Part shown: positions 1 to 9,911 of the stretch, in pieces
How the letters are laid out: each line of letters opens with the position of its first letter
How positions within the stretch are numbered: the first letter of the stretch is position 1
Source of the DNA: Erythroxylum novogranatense
Lineage: Eukaryota > Streptophyta > Magnoliopsida > Malpighiales > Erythroxylaceae
Reading direction: 5' to 3'
Assembly (NCBI GenBank): GCA_029891385.1
Contig: CM057228.1
Span: forward strand, 58,287,783 to 58,351,782
Length of the DNA: 64,000 bases
The notes under the pieces: generated by a model
The model's input: the letters and a program-made list of their open reading frames with translations, nothing else
The model's database searches: none
What the model was told of the DNA's origin: nothing
Made by a program: the position numbers and the translations under genes

Positions 1-896
1 ACATACTCATAGCATCCTTGAACAAGTTATGTGAATAGAATCCACATTCCAATACTTGAGCTACTATCTTGTTTGATGTATAATGCCCTGAATAAATAAA
101 ATTATGATAATATGACTAAATTCATACGTGAACCCTTTTTTTATTGATAGACAAATTAAGGGGAAAGATATCACTTACAACATAATTTGCCATATCAGCA
201 TATCATGGAACTAATAGGTGGTTTATTATCATCAAGGATTTATTGGAAAATTGATCTTTAATTTCTTCATCTTATTGCACCTTTACTCCTTTAAGAAATG
301 ATAGGTGATCAACCATTAAGTATTTTGCTCCCTTCTTGTCTCTACTTTCAATGTCAAATTCTTAAAGAAGCAATACCTATTGGATAAGTCTCAAATTTTC
401 ATTTTTCTTAGTGAAGAGATACCTTCATGTTGTAGTGGTGTATTTTAGTTGGGCTCTTGAAAACATCTTGCTCAAATATTTGATAGCATGGAATAACATT
501 TTGCTTATATATTTGATAGCATGCAATATTTTGTCCTTTCACTTCCCTAACATGTGTTATTGCTTGATCGCTAATATCGTAAATAACTTTAAATGGTAAA
601 GACCTATCTAACAACATCAGTATAGGTGTTGTAATGAGTGCCCCCTTCAACCTATTAAAAGAAAGTAAAGATTTATTATCAAAAATTACATGATAAATCT
701 TAAAATAATAAATTAGTTAGAGGTATAACAATAGAAAGAATTCCTTGAAAAATCGGAAATAAAATCATGTGAGTCCTAAAAATGCATGTATGTCTTTGAC
801 ATTGTTCAATTATTGAAGCTTTTCATTGACCTCCATTTTGGCTCTATCCACTTCTATACCTTGACACAATATCTTGTGTCCTAAAACTACACCCTT
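1..896 (-). pseudogene. gypsy pol fragment: RT end, RNase H, integrase linker
   Basis: Read right to left, the segment begins with the RT C-terminal block (HK-LGH-type and EVDRAK-like residues near 780-890). The RNase H region follows at about 650-410, with a short frame containing ALITTPIL and LPFKVIYD. Downstream are residues resembling the end of RNase H (LLLQEFDIE, DKKGA, DHLS) and the PWYADIANY-type linker before the integrase zinc finger (about 350-130). Several frameshifts and stops interrupt it. It continues the RT piece at 4661-4763 once LINE-1 is removed, and continues past the left edge of the window. Confidence 0.8.
883..896. repeat. Target-site duplication of LINE-1 (left copy)
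   Basis: AAAACTACACCCTT occurs here and again at 4660-4673, directly after the A-rich tail. A duplication of about 14 bp with a poly(A) tail is typical of LINE retrotransposition. Both copies lie in the host gypsy pol, which reads on across the two breakpoints. Confidence 0.9.
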
Positions 897-1241
897 GGTA
901 ATTTCTATACTCTCTTCTTTCCAATTCTACTGGTCCACACATTTCATTCTTCCCACTTCCATCCTTAAGGACATAGAGACCAAACTTAGGAATTTCATGT
1001 GGGCTAGGACGGTAGAGCCACATTCTTATGCTAAGGTTAAATGGAATGACATTTGTAGATCAAAAAAGGGGGAGGGGGGGGGGCTTAGGAATAAAACATT
1101 TGCCTATATGGAATCAAGTCCTATTAGGAAAGCAAATCTGGTTTTTGTTTGAAAATAGGGAAGCTCTGTGGGTTAAATGGGTGCATACTATCATATTGAA
1201 AAGGAAAAACTTTTGGAGTGTGATTGAAACCAAGTTTAATA
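897..1241 (+). pseudogene. LINE-1 ORF2, region after the RT core
   Basis: The translation carries the conserved post-RT block of plant L1 ORF2: YWSTHFILP, IETKLRNFMW, then KVKWNDIC and (after a frame change near the G-run at 1068-1081) GGLGIKHLPIWN and LWVKWVHT. The G-rich homopolymer causes the frame change. It ends where the LTR-like insert begins, and the missing SWSWKKIL block is found after the insert at about 3236. Confidence 0.82.
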
Positions 1242-1564
1242 TATAATTGGCTACACTTTCATGGTTGTTAATGCACTTTTTGACTCTTAATTCATGATTT
1301 TTGTGTTTAAATTAGTCTCTTATGGTGAGCTTATGTTTTATACAATTTGCTAGTAAAATTGTATAAATTGACATTAATTGCATTATAATTTTTCTAAGAA
1401 CAATTGATACTGCAAATTGTTATTTTACATTGTAGGAGAAAAGGAGTCAAAGGATCAGAAGAGTCAACACGGCATGAAGTCCTTAAGGCACGTCGCGGTG
1501 TGAACTAATAACCTCACCACGGCGAAATGTAATCCCACGTCGCGGCGCATCGACTCATGATCGT

Positions 1565-1700
1565 ACGTCGCGACGTCAACAATTCAACACGTCGCGGCGA
1601 GCAAGTCAGAGCACACGTCGCGACGTCAACAATTGAACACATCGCGGCGAGCAAGCCAGAGCACACGTCACGACGAGAATTAATTCGCACGTTGCGACGT
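1565..1700. repeat. 50-bp CpG-rich tandem repeat with a perfect palindrome
   Basis: Two full copies start at 1565 and 1615 and a degraded third at 1665. Each begins with the 12-bp palindrome ACGTCGCGACGT or a close variant. The surrounding sequence from about 1478 carries further CACGTCGCGG words, in sharp contrast with the AT-rich context. Confidence 0.85.
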
Positions 1701-1770
1701 GCAGACGGGTATTCGGACTTTAAATGGAAAGATCACTCACTGTACCGACCCGACCCGACCCGTGAATCAT

Positions 1771-1781
1771 CCTTTAAATAT
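1771..1781 (+). promoter_or_regulatory. Possible LTR TATA box
   Basis: TTTAAATATTG lies between the CpG-rich repeat and a purine-rich leader, the order expected of an LTR promoter. The assignment is by position and composition only. Confidence 0.3.
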
Positions 1782-2470
1782 TGCCGAATTAGGTTAGAAG
1801 GGGATCTTTTTTTTGGCAATCTACACTCGGGGAGAAAAGAGGAGATCGACGAGCGAGAGAGAAGAAGAGGAAGCAACATCGTCCACCACCCAGGGTTCCC
1901 TTCGGGGTTCCCAAGGGATAATTTCACATAGGTTTTTTTTTTGCCCATTTTCACTGCCGACTCCATCATGGTAGCTTGGATTCTTCACGAGCTGTGAAGT
2001 TTCCGGTTACAATGTGTGGTTAGGCGTTCATTTTCTCCTGGAGACGCAGTGATGGTTGGAGTTCACCGAGCTTAAAAGGGGAGTAGCTTAATCAGTAGTT
2101 TAGCTATGATTTATGAATACCTAGGTCTAGGATTTGTAACTTGTAGTGAAGCTACTCGATTGTAGCTTAATTAAATGTTTGACATTTAATGTATTGTTTG
2201 GATTAGTAGTTTACATTGTCATGTTTAACTACTTTGTTATGAACAGCCGAGTTGGGGTTTATTGCTTTGTAGTTAGATTTGCTTAATTAGAGTTTAATTA
2301 AGCATTGAACAATGTAAGGTGTTGTGGATTTGTTTATGTAGAATTCCGTGCTTAAATATATGAAGTCTCATATATGTCAATTTGTGATCTTGTTGATTCT
2401 CTTTTATCTACCTAGTTATGTTTGATATTAAGTTGATGCTAGATTTCATTTGACCCATTGCATTGGCAAA

Positions 2471-2906
2471 TCCACCGCACACTCTAAGATGCTTTTAACA
2501 AGGTTTTAAGCAATGGAGTTCATTGATTAAAGATTTGGACTTAAAGAATCCTTTAAGGTTATGAGGCTCAAGAGCACTCAATGTGGTCTTCAGAAATGGA
2601 GTCGAGAGTAACAGGAGTCCATTAATCAAGATCCTGGACTTAAAGATAGTTCTTTAAGGTTTACCATTCAAACTTAGTGATTTATAATCCCACCGCATAC
2701 ACTAAGATGAGCTTAACGGGATCTTGATCAATGGAGTTCATTGATCAAGATCCTGGACTTAAAGAGTCCTTTAAGGTTCTGAGGCTCAAGAGCACTCAAT
2801 GGGGTCTTGAGAAATGGAGTCAAGAGTGACAGGAGTCCATTAATTAAGACCCTGGACTTAAAGTGAGTTCTTTAAGGTTTACCATTCACACTTAGTTTTG
2901 AACTGT
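2471..2906. repeat. 218-bp tandem duplication with half-unit structure
   Basis: Two copies of a 218-bp unit (anchors CACCGCA at 2473 and 2691; TTACCATTCA at 2661 and 2879). Inside each, a GGAGT(T/C)CATT...GGACTTAAAG block occurs twice, at spacings of 99 and 119 bp, so the array has four related half-units. Confidence 0.85.
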
Positions 2907-3235
2907 GATAGCCAAAGCTCGTTTTCAAAAGGATTTTATCACTTGTTTTAATATTTTCTTTTTCTATTTTCAAAAATCCAAAAATACTTTTTACATGCTT
3001 TTTAGTGTAGTTAACGTTTTCAAACAAAACCCCCTTTTCATTACTGATTTCACTTGCGTTTTATGACATATAGGCTAGCTTAGGTCCATTTCATTAGGTT
3101 CCAATTAAGTGAGACGAACCGAGGTTGCATCCTATACTACAATCTTGGAATTTATTATTTTTGACCGGTTTCTAAGGATCGATCTTAAGGTCGAATCGAC
3201 AGAGTCGCGATCAGAGTGCCCAACCTAATTATAAT

Positions 3236-4070
3236 AGTTCTTAGAGTTAGAAAAAGATCTTGTAAGTGAGGGGTAAGTTAAGGCATCAATTCAGATTTAG
3301 GATTGAAAATAGCATATCTACTTTGTTCTGCCAGGATCCCTAGCACCCGAGAGGCCTCCTGAGGAACTTTTCTACACCGAGAGAGATTAATGGCTTGAAG
3401 CTTCAGATGACAACAAGAGTTCCTGAAGTAATCATTAATGATGATTGGATATGGCAGGAGGTATCCATGGACTTCCTCAGGACCCTTGAAACACTCGGTA
3501 CCTACCAAATAGCTCCCAACCTGATTTTCTTGAATGGATTACTAGCCCCACCAAAAAGTATACTAATGAATCAACCTATGAAGTCTTGCGATCACCCCTA
3601 CAAGAAGTATGGTCTAAACATAGTATGGTCTAAACATAGTAGACCTAGATGCCCCTTTATCCTATGGCTTGCCTTCCTTCACAAGTTGCCAACCTAAGAC
3701 AAACTGTCTTTTCTTCAAACCCCTGACCATTATTCTTTGTGGGTATTAGCAAATGAAACCACTGAGCACTTTTTTTTTAATGTTCCTTCTCTAAAACCAT
3801 TTGGGACCATTGCCTCTCACATTTTAATGTGCCCATCCGCAGTCAGCCAACCCTTTCAACTATCCTGTCTTGGTTTACTATTGCCTCCAATAATAGGATT
3901 CCAGGTCTTAATCTTCTCCCTCTCCTGCTATCTACCACTGTTTACTTTATATAGAGAGAATGCAATGCAAGAACCTTCAAGGATGAAGCTAAGGATGTAG
4001 TGAGTATGTCACTCGGAGTAATCTCCCACGTTAGGGAACTTCTCAGCTCAAACACTAAGCAGAGGTAATT
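3236..4070 (+). pseudogene. LINE-1 ORF2 C-terminus with zf-RVT domain
   Basis: Homology resumes with a degraded SWSWKKIL block and FRFRIEN. It continues with DDWIWQ (near 3440), the zf-RVT core RPRCPFILWLAFLHKLPT (about 3645-3697), an E..EHFFFN block (about 3760-3780) and the C-terminal WRERNARTF-type motif (about 3955-3990). Domain order and spacing match plant L1 ORF2. Frames change several times. Confidence 0.82.
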
Positions 4071-4660
4071 TTATTTTCTGCTATTCACTAACTCTTCTGC
4101 AGGTTATCAGCTTAGAATATCCTTTGATCAATAGCAAGTATGTCCCCATCTGAAGTTCGGAAAGGAGTCAGTTGGCAATCCAACTTCCTTCAAGTTCTAC
4201 AGCAACTAAGAGGACCAGGGCTGGACATTATTGACACACTCACACTAAAGCCATCACCTACGAGGCATCACAAGAAGCTCTTCAGCCATTAATCATGTTC
4301 ATCTTTGCTTCCACTTTCTTCTTTCATGGCTAGGGAAGTTGATGTTCTGATGAGTATTAAGCATTATAATTGTGTGATACACCTAATGGGTTTGAGAAAT
4401 TGGGTAGCTATGGAAATTTTTCTGGTGAATTGAGTTCTTCTGTATGCTTGGTAGTGTATAGGAGATCTGATTATTATTGTGGAGGTGTAGTTTCCATAAG
4501 TTTCTGCTGCAGGTTCCCTTAAACTTCGCAGACATTGATTCAGATAGGATTGTGGATAGCTTCTTAGCTTGAGTTGTTGTGCCTTCATAAGCACTATTTG
4601 AGTGAACTTTTTGTACATATTTTGTCTACATTTATAAATCCTTCTGAATTATCAAAAAAA
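4071..4660 (+). other. LINE-1 3' UTR and poly(A) tail
   Basis: Non-coding sequence after the ORF2 end, finishing in a T-rich stretch and an A tract before the target-site duplication. This is the usual 3' end of plant L1 elements. Confidence 0.7.
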
Positions 4661-4763
4661 AAACTACACCCTTGTGCACCATGAAGTGGCATTTCTCCTA
4701 GTTTAGACCAACTATGATTCCTTACAACTTTAAAGAACTCTATCCAAAATTTTCAATTAATGA
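4661..4763 (-). pseudogene. gypsy RT fragment between LINE-1 and LARD-1
   Basis: About 100 bp of the host RT, read on the minus strand, with residues resembling the L..VL.RC...NLVLN and CH.MV blocks of gypsy RT. It joins the 16969-17231 piece across LARD-1 and the 1-896 piece across LINE-1. Confidence 0.75.
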
Positions 4764-5194
4764 TCAAATGTAGCACCCCACTCCCGACGAGACCCGAACC
4801 CGATATCCATGGTGATATCCGAGCCCGTGACCCGCGAGGGTGGCGTACTAGAACATTCATTACCTTATTAACAAAAATCGTATGACATTTTCTTTTCTTT
4901 CAAAAACATTAGAGTGCGCAAAACAATCATTGACTTGGCCCAATTATAACAAAACACTTTCAAATATAAAACCATTTCACTGATAAAACAATTTCAATCA
5001 TTATTAGCACTCATTAGTGCTCAGTCACTCTATACAATTACATGTAAACAATTGGGCCTACTAAATACCAAATTAATACACTAATGCAGATACGGACGAC
5101 ACTGATCCCGACCCGATACTCCTGTTTGCTTAGCAGAGACGTACTCCCGTGTGTCCAACGGGGTACTCTCCATTTCCTGAAAAATAGATGCAAT

Positions 5195-5247
5195 GTTGGG
5201 TGAGTTTGCGAACTCAGTGAGAAACCATCATCGATGGTTCACCCAAC
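5195..5247. other. Conserved three-way-junction-like dyad in LARD-1 LTR
   Basis: Outer arms GTTGGGTG (5195-5202) and CACCCAAC (5240-5247) pair perfectly. Between them are two hairpins: AGTT-TGCG-AACT (extendable by one G-C pair) and AACCATC-ATC-GATGGTT (5223-5239). The same layout occurs in the other LARD-1 LTR (13102-13154) and, in the opposite orientation with one outer mismatch, in LARD-3 (62488-62539). Confidence 0.8.
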
Positions 5248-6281
5248 TCATGCATATCCACACAATCACACAATATTGTATATATATCATAAACAAGAAA
5301 TCACAGGCATTCAATTTCACATTTGATAAGGCAATAAACCTTTCACACAATTCACATTAAACATCCATTTATGCAGTGTGCATGTGACTCTTTCATTTTC
5401 TTTCGTTGTTGTGACCGTACGCCTGAGCTCATATACGTTGAGCAATTGGCTCTGAAACATTAGGCTTAAAGCCCCGAAACGTTGGACATAGCCCTGATCA
5501 TCGAGCCGAGGCTCGGAATACGTTGGGCACGAGGCCCTGTGTGTTGAGCTAAAAGCTCTGAAATCGATGGCTACACCGGTCACAACTGTCATTATCTGAT
5601 CATTTACTATGCATGAATGCACATGTCATTTTCCAATTTCCAATTATCGCATTTCTATTTCCAATTCCAATTAATTACTATTTCCGATCATTTTCCAATG
5701 TCCTCGGACTTTTAGTCCGGTATTTCATTTCCATGTATTTACCTTTCGTTTCACTACCACATTTACAATCCAATTTACTAATGCATTCTCACGCACTTCA
5801 ATATCACAATCCAATATTTCGAACACCCATGGTCCGAAATCAATCAAATTAATCAATCACATATATCCATCCTTGCTTCCTCATGGAAATCAATGCATAT
5901 AATTAATAAACACATAAGGTTGAGAAACCAACTAGGTTACTCACATATTACTCGAGCTAATGTCGGAAGTTTTCGCCCGTCGGTTGGACGACGCTCCACT
6001 GGGCCTCTATAAGAAACAGAGAAAGAACGAGTCACTACAGATGCAATTTGTGCACATGTAGGTGAAATATGCATGTTCATGAATTTTCCGCCCTAAATCC
6101 AAATTTCCCATAACAAAATCCGCCTAAAATTAGAAACCTATTGGCGGACGGCGGTGCAATTCGGACCTCTATAGGTCCCCAATTAAACAAAACAAGTGAT
6201 TAAAGGCTCCGTTATCGGGTCACGTCAATTTCCGTCCAAAATTCCCAATTTCTCACAAAATGAAATTAAATGTTCTACAAA

Positions 6282-6322
6282 TCCGATGCCTCAAGAATCA
6301 GGTCAATCGGGGCGTCGGACGG
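6282..6322 (-). other. Conserved LTR motif after the GC-rich cassette
   Basis: On the minus strand this reads CCGTCCGACG, then GATTGACCTGATTCTTGAGG and CATCGGA. Close matches occur at 61494-61535 (LARD-3), 43040-43080 (solo LTR) and, weaker, 24026-24092 (LARD-2), in each case directly after the GC-rich cassette. Confidence 0.75.
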
Positions 6323-6437
6323 AAAAGAAATTGACAAAAGAAGCATGAAATCACAAATTACCAATTAACAAAAAAAAAAAAAAAACCAGCCACGCTGCGG
6401 GCGACGTCTCGCCCCAGCGGGGCTGACTCATCCGGGC

Positions 6438-6515
6438 TCGTCGCTAGGGCGAGGCGTCGCCCTAGCGACGACGCCTTTAAGCCCCGTCACTAGGGCGAGC
6501 CGTCGCCCTAGTGAC
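6438..6515. repeat. Two GC-rich hairpins in the LARD-1 LTR
   Basis: First hairpin: perfect 15-bp arms 6438-6452 and 6457-6471 with loop GGCG. Second: perfect 13-bp arms 6486-6498 and 6503-6515 with loop GCCG. The stems differ at one position in each arm (G/C against A/T), and pairing is kept. In the other LTR (about 14360-14440) the second hairpin is conserved, but the first carries mismatches. Confidence 0.88.
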
Positions 6516-6579
6516 CGGGCGAAATTCCCATTCCCATTTCCTTTTCCCTTTTTTTCCTGATTTTCAATCCAATTTTCAA

Positions 6580-7600
6580 CACCAATAACTCATTGCACAC
6601 AATTCAGAAAATTACCAACTATATCTCGTTGGAAAGACCATGAAACCCTCTACAATTCTCAAGAAGATCTTAAAAATCAATTTCACCCCTAAGGGTGTCA
6701 AAAATCCCTTCAAAGCTACTGCCTACTCAAATCCCATTAAAACAGACAGTATATTGAAATTTCCATAAATCTCAGATTCTTCAGCCAAAAATTACCACAT
6801 AAATATTCTCAATAAGTTCACAATGTCATCTACAACTTTCATGAACAACCCAAAATCAAATTCCATTTCTATACAAGTCAATTAATTCACTCAATGTTGC
6901 TGTCCCTGAAATCATTCAATTTGAGCAGTAAACTTATAACAAGCATAACTCCCTGTACACAAGTCAGAAAAATCAGAACTTTATATCCCTGAAAAGATAA
7001 ATCCTTAAACTTCAATTTTCATGAAGAACTCAATTTCCACTTTAATTTCTAACAATTTCAAAACTGTCATGCAAGTTGCTGCCATAATCTGCCATTCACA
7101 TCCTAATGCAGGATCAGTTTTTCCAAAATCATAACTCCCAACCCTGACCTCTAAAAATTATATGCCATATCTCATTTTCAAGATAATTTCTTCCTCTTCA
7201 ACTTTGCAGAAGATCACGCACACCAATTCAGTCCACAAAAATGACTAAAATTGCTTCCAAGCAGAATACTCACAAGTCAGACACTTAAGCTAGGTTTCAT
7301 CAACATGCCCAAAACCAGTCCATAGTAAACAGTTCATATCTCCCAATATACAACTAGAAAATTAGCAAGATCAGTGGAAATGGAAAGCTAACTCAATATG
7401 CTACAACTTCCATGAAGACCATTTTCCCAAATTCCATCTCAATTAATTTAGAAAAATCAGCAAAATAATCAGGTCATATATGCGGATACTGTTCACAGAC
7501 CCTACAAACAGAAACTTTCCATGCAAAGATTCACCCTTCTAACATTACAATTTAATATCACCTATTTCACACAAAGTTGAAGCCAACATCCCAAAGTTAC
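6580..7600 (-). repeat. Degenerate ~185-bp module array in LARD-1 LTR
   Basis: Words of the type CATAACTC, then TATCTC.TTGGAAAGA, then CTACAA.TTTCATGAAGA recur near 6585, 6770, 6943, 7126 and 7330, with a weaker copy near 7530. Spacing is about 175-205 bp. The same module occurs in the LTRs of LARD-2, LARD-3 and the solo LTR at 41588. Copies have diverged far, so this is a family of related modules and not a simple satellite. Confidence 0.7.
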
Positions 7601-9045
7601 ATTGGGCACAAACCTCACCCCATTTTCTCACCTACACAATTAGTTATGATCAAAATATTACAATAGGTCAAAGATTCATTTTCCAGCTTTCAACATTAAC
7701 CTAACTCCTATCACTTCTAACATCAATAACACTTCACTAAGCACCCATTTATACCTCTAAATCAACCATAAACTCATCACAACATATACTTATATAGTAG
7801 AGCATAAGTGGCAGCACCTACCCATATTATCTTCCTAAGTTTTCCATTCATCAACCTAGCAAAAACTCCATCCAAACCAAGCCAAAATCAATGGAACTAT
7901 AGTCATTCATTCATCCATAACCAAGTATACATTTAAACCCATTTAAACCTACCCTTATAATGATCAAATAAATGCTCAAAGGATTCCCATGCATGCTTCT
8001 AACTACCAAAAGAAGGAAAGCAAACATCAATACTCACCTTAAACAAGTTCAAGCTATCAATACTCCTTAATTCTTCAAGTTCACACTTCTTCTTCTTCAC
8101 TCCTCACCCACGGTTATCATGAGCATCTTAAACAATATTATCAATTCAAGGTTTGGTTAAGAAGAAAGGGAGGCAAGCAAGCAAAGAAGACCTTCTTGTA
8201 AGGGATGAGAAGAAGAAAATTTGAAAGAGAAAAAGAACACATCAAAGGAGAAGAAGCAAGGTTCGGATGAGAAAAGAAGGTGTCTTCCAAAGTTTTCCAA
8301 AATGAGTTTTTAACTATAACAATAAGAAAAGTCGTGGATGATGATGAAAGAAGAAGACAAAACCAATTAATTAACAAGGGACACTTGGCTTTTAATGAGA
8401 AAAAGCCAAAAATTCAATCCTATTTAATAATATTAAAACAAAACATAATCCCACTTAATCTTTCATCCCACTAATGCTAATGGCTCTCTAACAATTCTCA
8501 AAATAATATATCCAAAATGACAGTACCATTTGGTCGCAATTTTCGCTACCGAAAATCGAATTCGGTTAAATCACTTAGCGATTTTCCCGATCCGGAAATT
8601 TCCCCGAATCATTTTTTTGAAAATTACCTAAATTGCCCAAAATTGTAACACATATGACAGTCCACTCCCAATAATTTTTTAAACACGAAATCCACATTTT
8701 CCACAACAAAAACACATTTAGGCCATGTACCGGCGATTTTGCCGGTCCGGGAGTGTTCTCCGGATAATTCCAGAAAAATTCCCATAAATCCCTAAAAAAA
8801 GTAAAACACTCTATGGAGCACTCCAAATAATTTTTCAAATCCCATTATCATACCAATTTCACAAAAGATCACAATTAGACACTTATGCCGGGAAATGTCA
8901 TGAATGCATGTATGACTATGTGCCTGTACAAAACTGACCATTTATAGAGGCTGCATGACATATGTTCATGCCGAGATATAATTCAATACTCCTAACCCGT
9001 CCCAATTTACTAAAATACCCTTCCCATCAGAGATGGGGTGTTACA

Positions 9046-9083
9046 ATTCTCTCCTCCTAATAAAAATTTCGTCCTCGAAATTT
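9046..9083 (-). promoter_or_regulatory. LARD-1 polypurine tract and adjacent dyad
   Basis: On the minus strand TAGGAGGAGAGAAT abuts the LTR and is the expected plus-strand primer. Just upstream of it (9064-9083) is the perfect dyad AAATTTCG-AGGA-CGAAATTT. The same arrangement occurs in LARD-2 and LARD-3. Confidence 0.75.
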
Positions 9084-9760
9084 CATATACGATTTATCAG
9101 GAAGGCAGGGGAGTCTTTTTGATTAATACCCTCTGTTTCCCACTGATTTCACTACACGACCAAATTCTGTCCATGAACGGAAATCAAAACAATCAATTAC
9201 TCTTTTTCCCTTTCTCAAACTTTCCATGATTACGCACAATTCGTGATCCTAACAATATTTCCAATTCTATCTATGAAACACTTTGTGAATCCGAATCATC
9301 TTTTAAGTTTTAGCCTAACTTGCCAATCCATAATTCTATTCACACCACAATCGCATGGAGGTCACTCCTCACGAATTCAATTTTCCTTAACTACACCTTT
9401 ATTCCCATCTAAGTACCTTTTGGCCGAGGCCATACCCTTCAAAATATTTCATTTATCGCTTATCAGATGTCATTATTATCAAAACACAAATCTTATAACC
9501 TCATTGTGAATCAATTCAACTCAATGTCACCATCTTAAATTGCTTAACCTATCACTTTATTGCCCTGATCACATAATAAAGACCCCTTATACACTTTTCG
9601 AATAGTGACACCAATATAATGATTGTCATACCACAATCACTTTGCACTATATATCAATCTCATATCCCAATGAAATCCAAAAACACCTGTTGGTTAATCA
9701 CACATGTCATCGTTCACTTTGACAGACTTTACCATCAATTGCTTTTCCACAATACTTTTA

Positions 9761-9911
9761 CTAGAACATAACGCTTCGATTATTTCTTATGCTTTCTCGA
9801 ACCATTTACTTATGACCATTCGTTTTCCCATTCTAACCTTTCAATTTCTCTTTCAATACGCTCTTGCTAAAACATAAAGCTTCGATCATTCCTTACGTTT
9901 TCACTAACAGT
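9761..9911. repeat. 106-bp diverged direct repeat in LARD-1 internal domain
   Basis: CTAGAACATAACGCTTCGAT at 9761 and CTAAAACATAAAGCTTCGAT at 9867, each followed by related sequence for about 25 bp more. It points to an old tandem duplication inside the non-coding domain. Confidence 0.6.

Larger units (their letters stand above)
1248..3229 (+). mobile_element. LTR-like insertion inside LINE-1 (probable solo LTR)
   Basis: About 1.98 kb without coding capacity splits LINE-1 ORF2. TATAAT flanks both sides (1242-1247 and 3230-3235) as a candidate target-site duplication. The layout is like a Ty3 LTR on the plus strand: a CpG-rich repeated tract, an AT-rich TATA-like box near 1771, a purine-rich leader near 1830-1880, then a long U5-like part with a tandem repeat. 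It starts with TGG but does not end in CA, so the exact ends and the class are uncertain. Confidence 0.5.
897..4660 (+). mobile_element. LINE-1: 5'-truncated L1-type LINE
   Basis: A plus-strand LINE that keeps only the end of ORF2 and the 3' UTR. Homology starts right at the 5' breakpoint (VISILSS-type residues), so it was 5'-truncated on insertion. It ends in a short A tract at 4654-4662 and is flanked by a 14-bp duplication. An LTR-like element at 1248-3229 interrupts it; ORF2 homology resumes after the insert. ORF2 contains stops and shifts. Confidence 0.88.
4769..9045 (-). repeat. LARD-1 3' LTR (left copy)
   Basis: Near-identical to 12677-16963 along its whole length, apart from a cluster of small indels near 5945-6310. 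In element orientation it has a pyrimidine/purine-rich leader (about 8350-8140), an array of about 185-bp modules (about 7600-6580), a GC-rich hairpin cassette (6515-6380), a conserved motif (6322-6282) and a three-way-junction segment (5247-5195). Short open frames inside it occur in both LTR copies only because the LTR is duplicated. Confidence 0.93.

Noticed and set aside
5317..5622. 101-codon frame on the minus strand, seen again at 13224-13529
   Set aside because: It is repeated only because both lie in LARD-1 LTR copies. It has no domain, and there is no equivalent in the related LARD-3 LTR.
8141..8377. Frames in the pyrimidine-rich leader of the LARD-1 LTR (also at 16068-16298)
   Set aside because: Low-complexity purine/pyrimidine tract; Ser/Phe/Leu-rich peptides follow composition.
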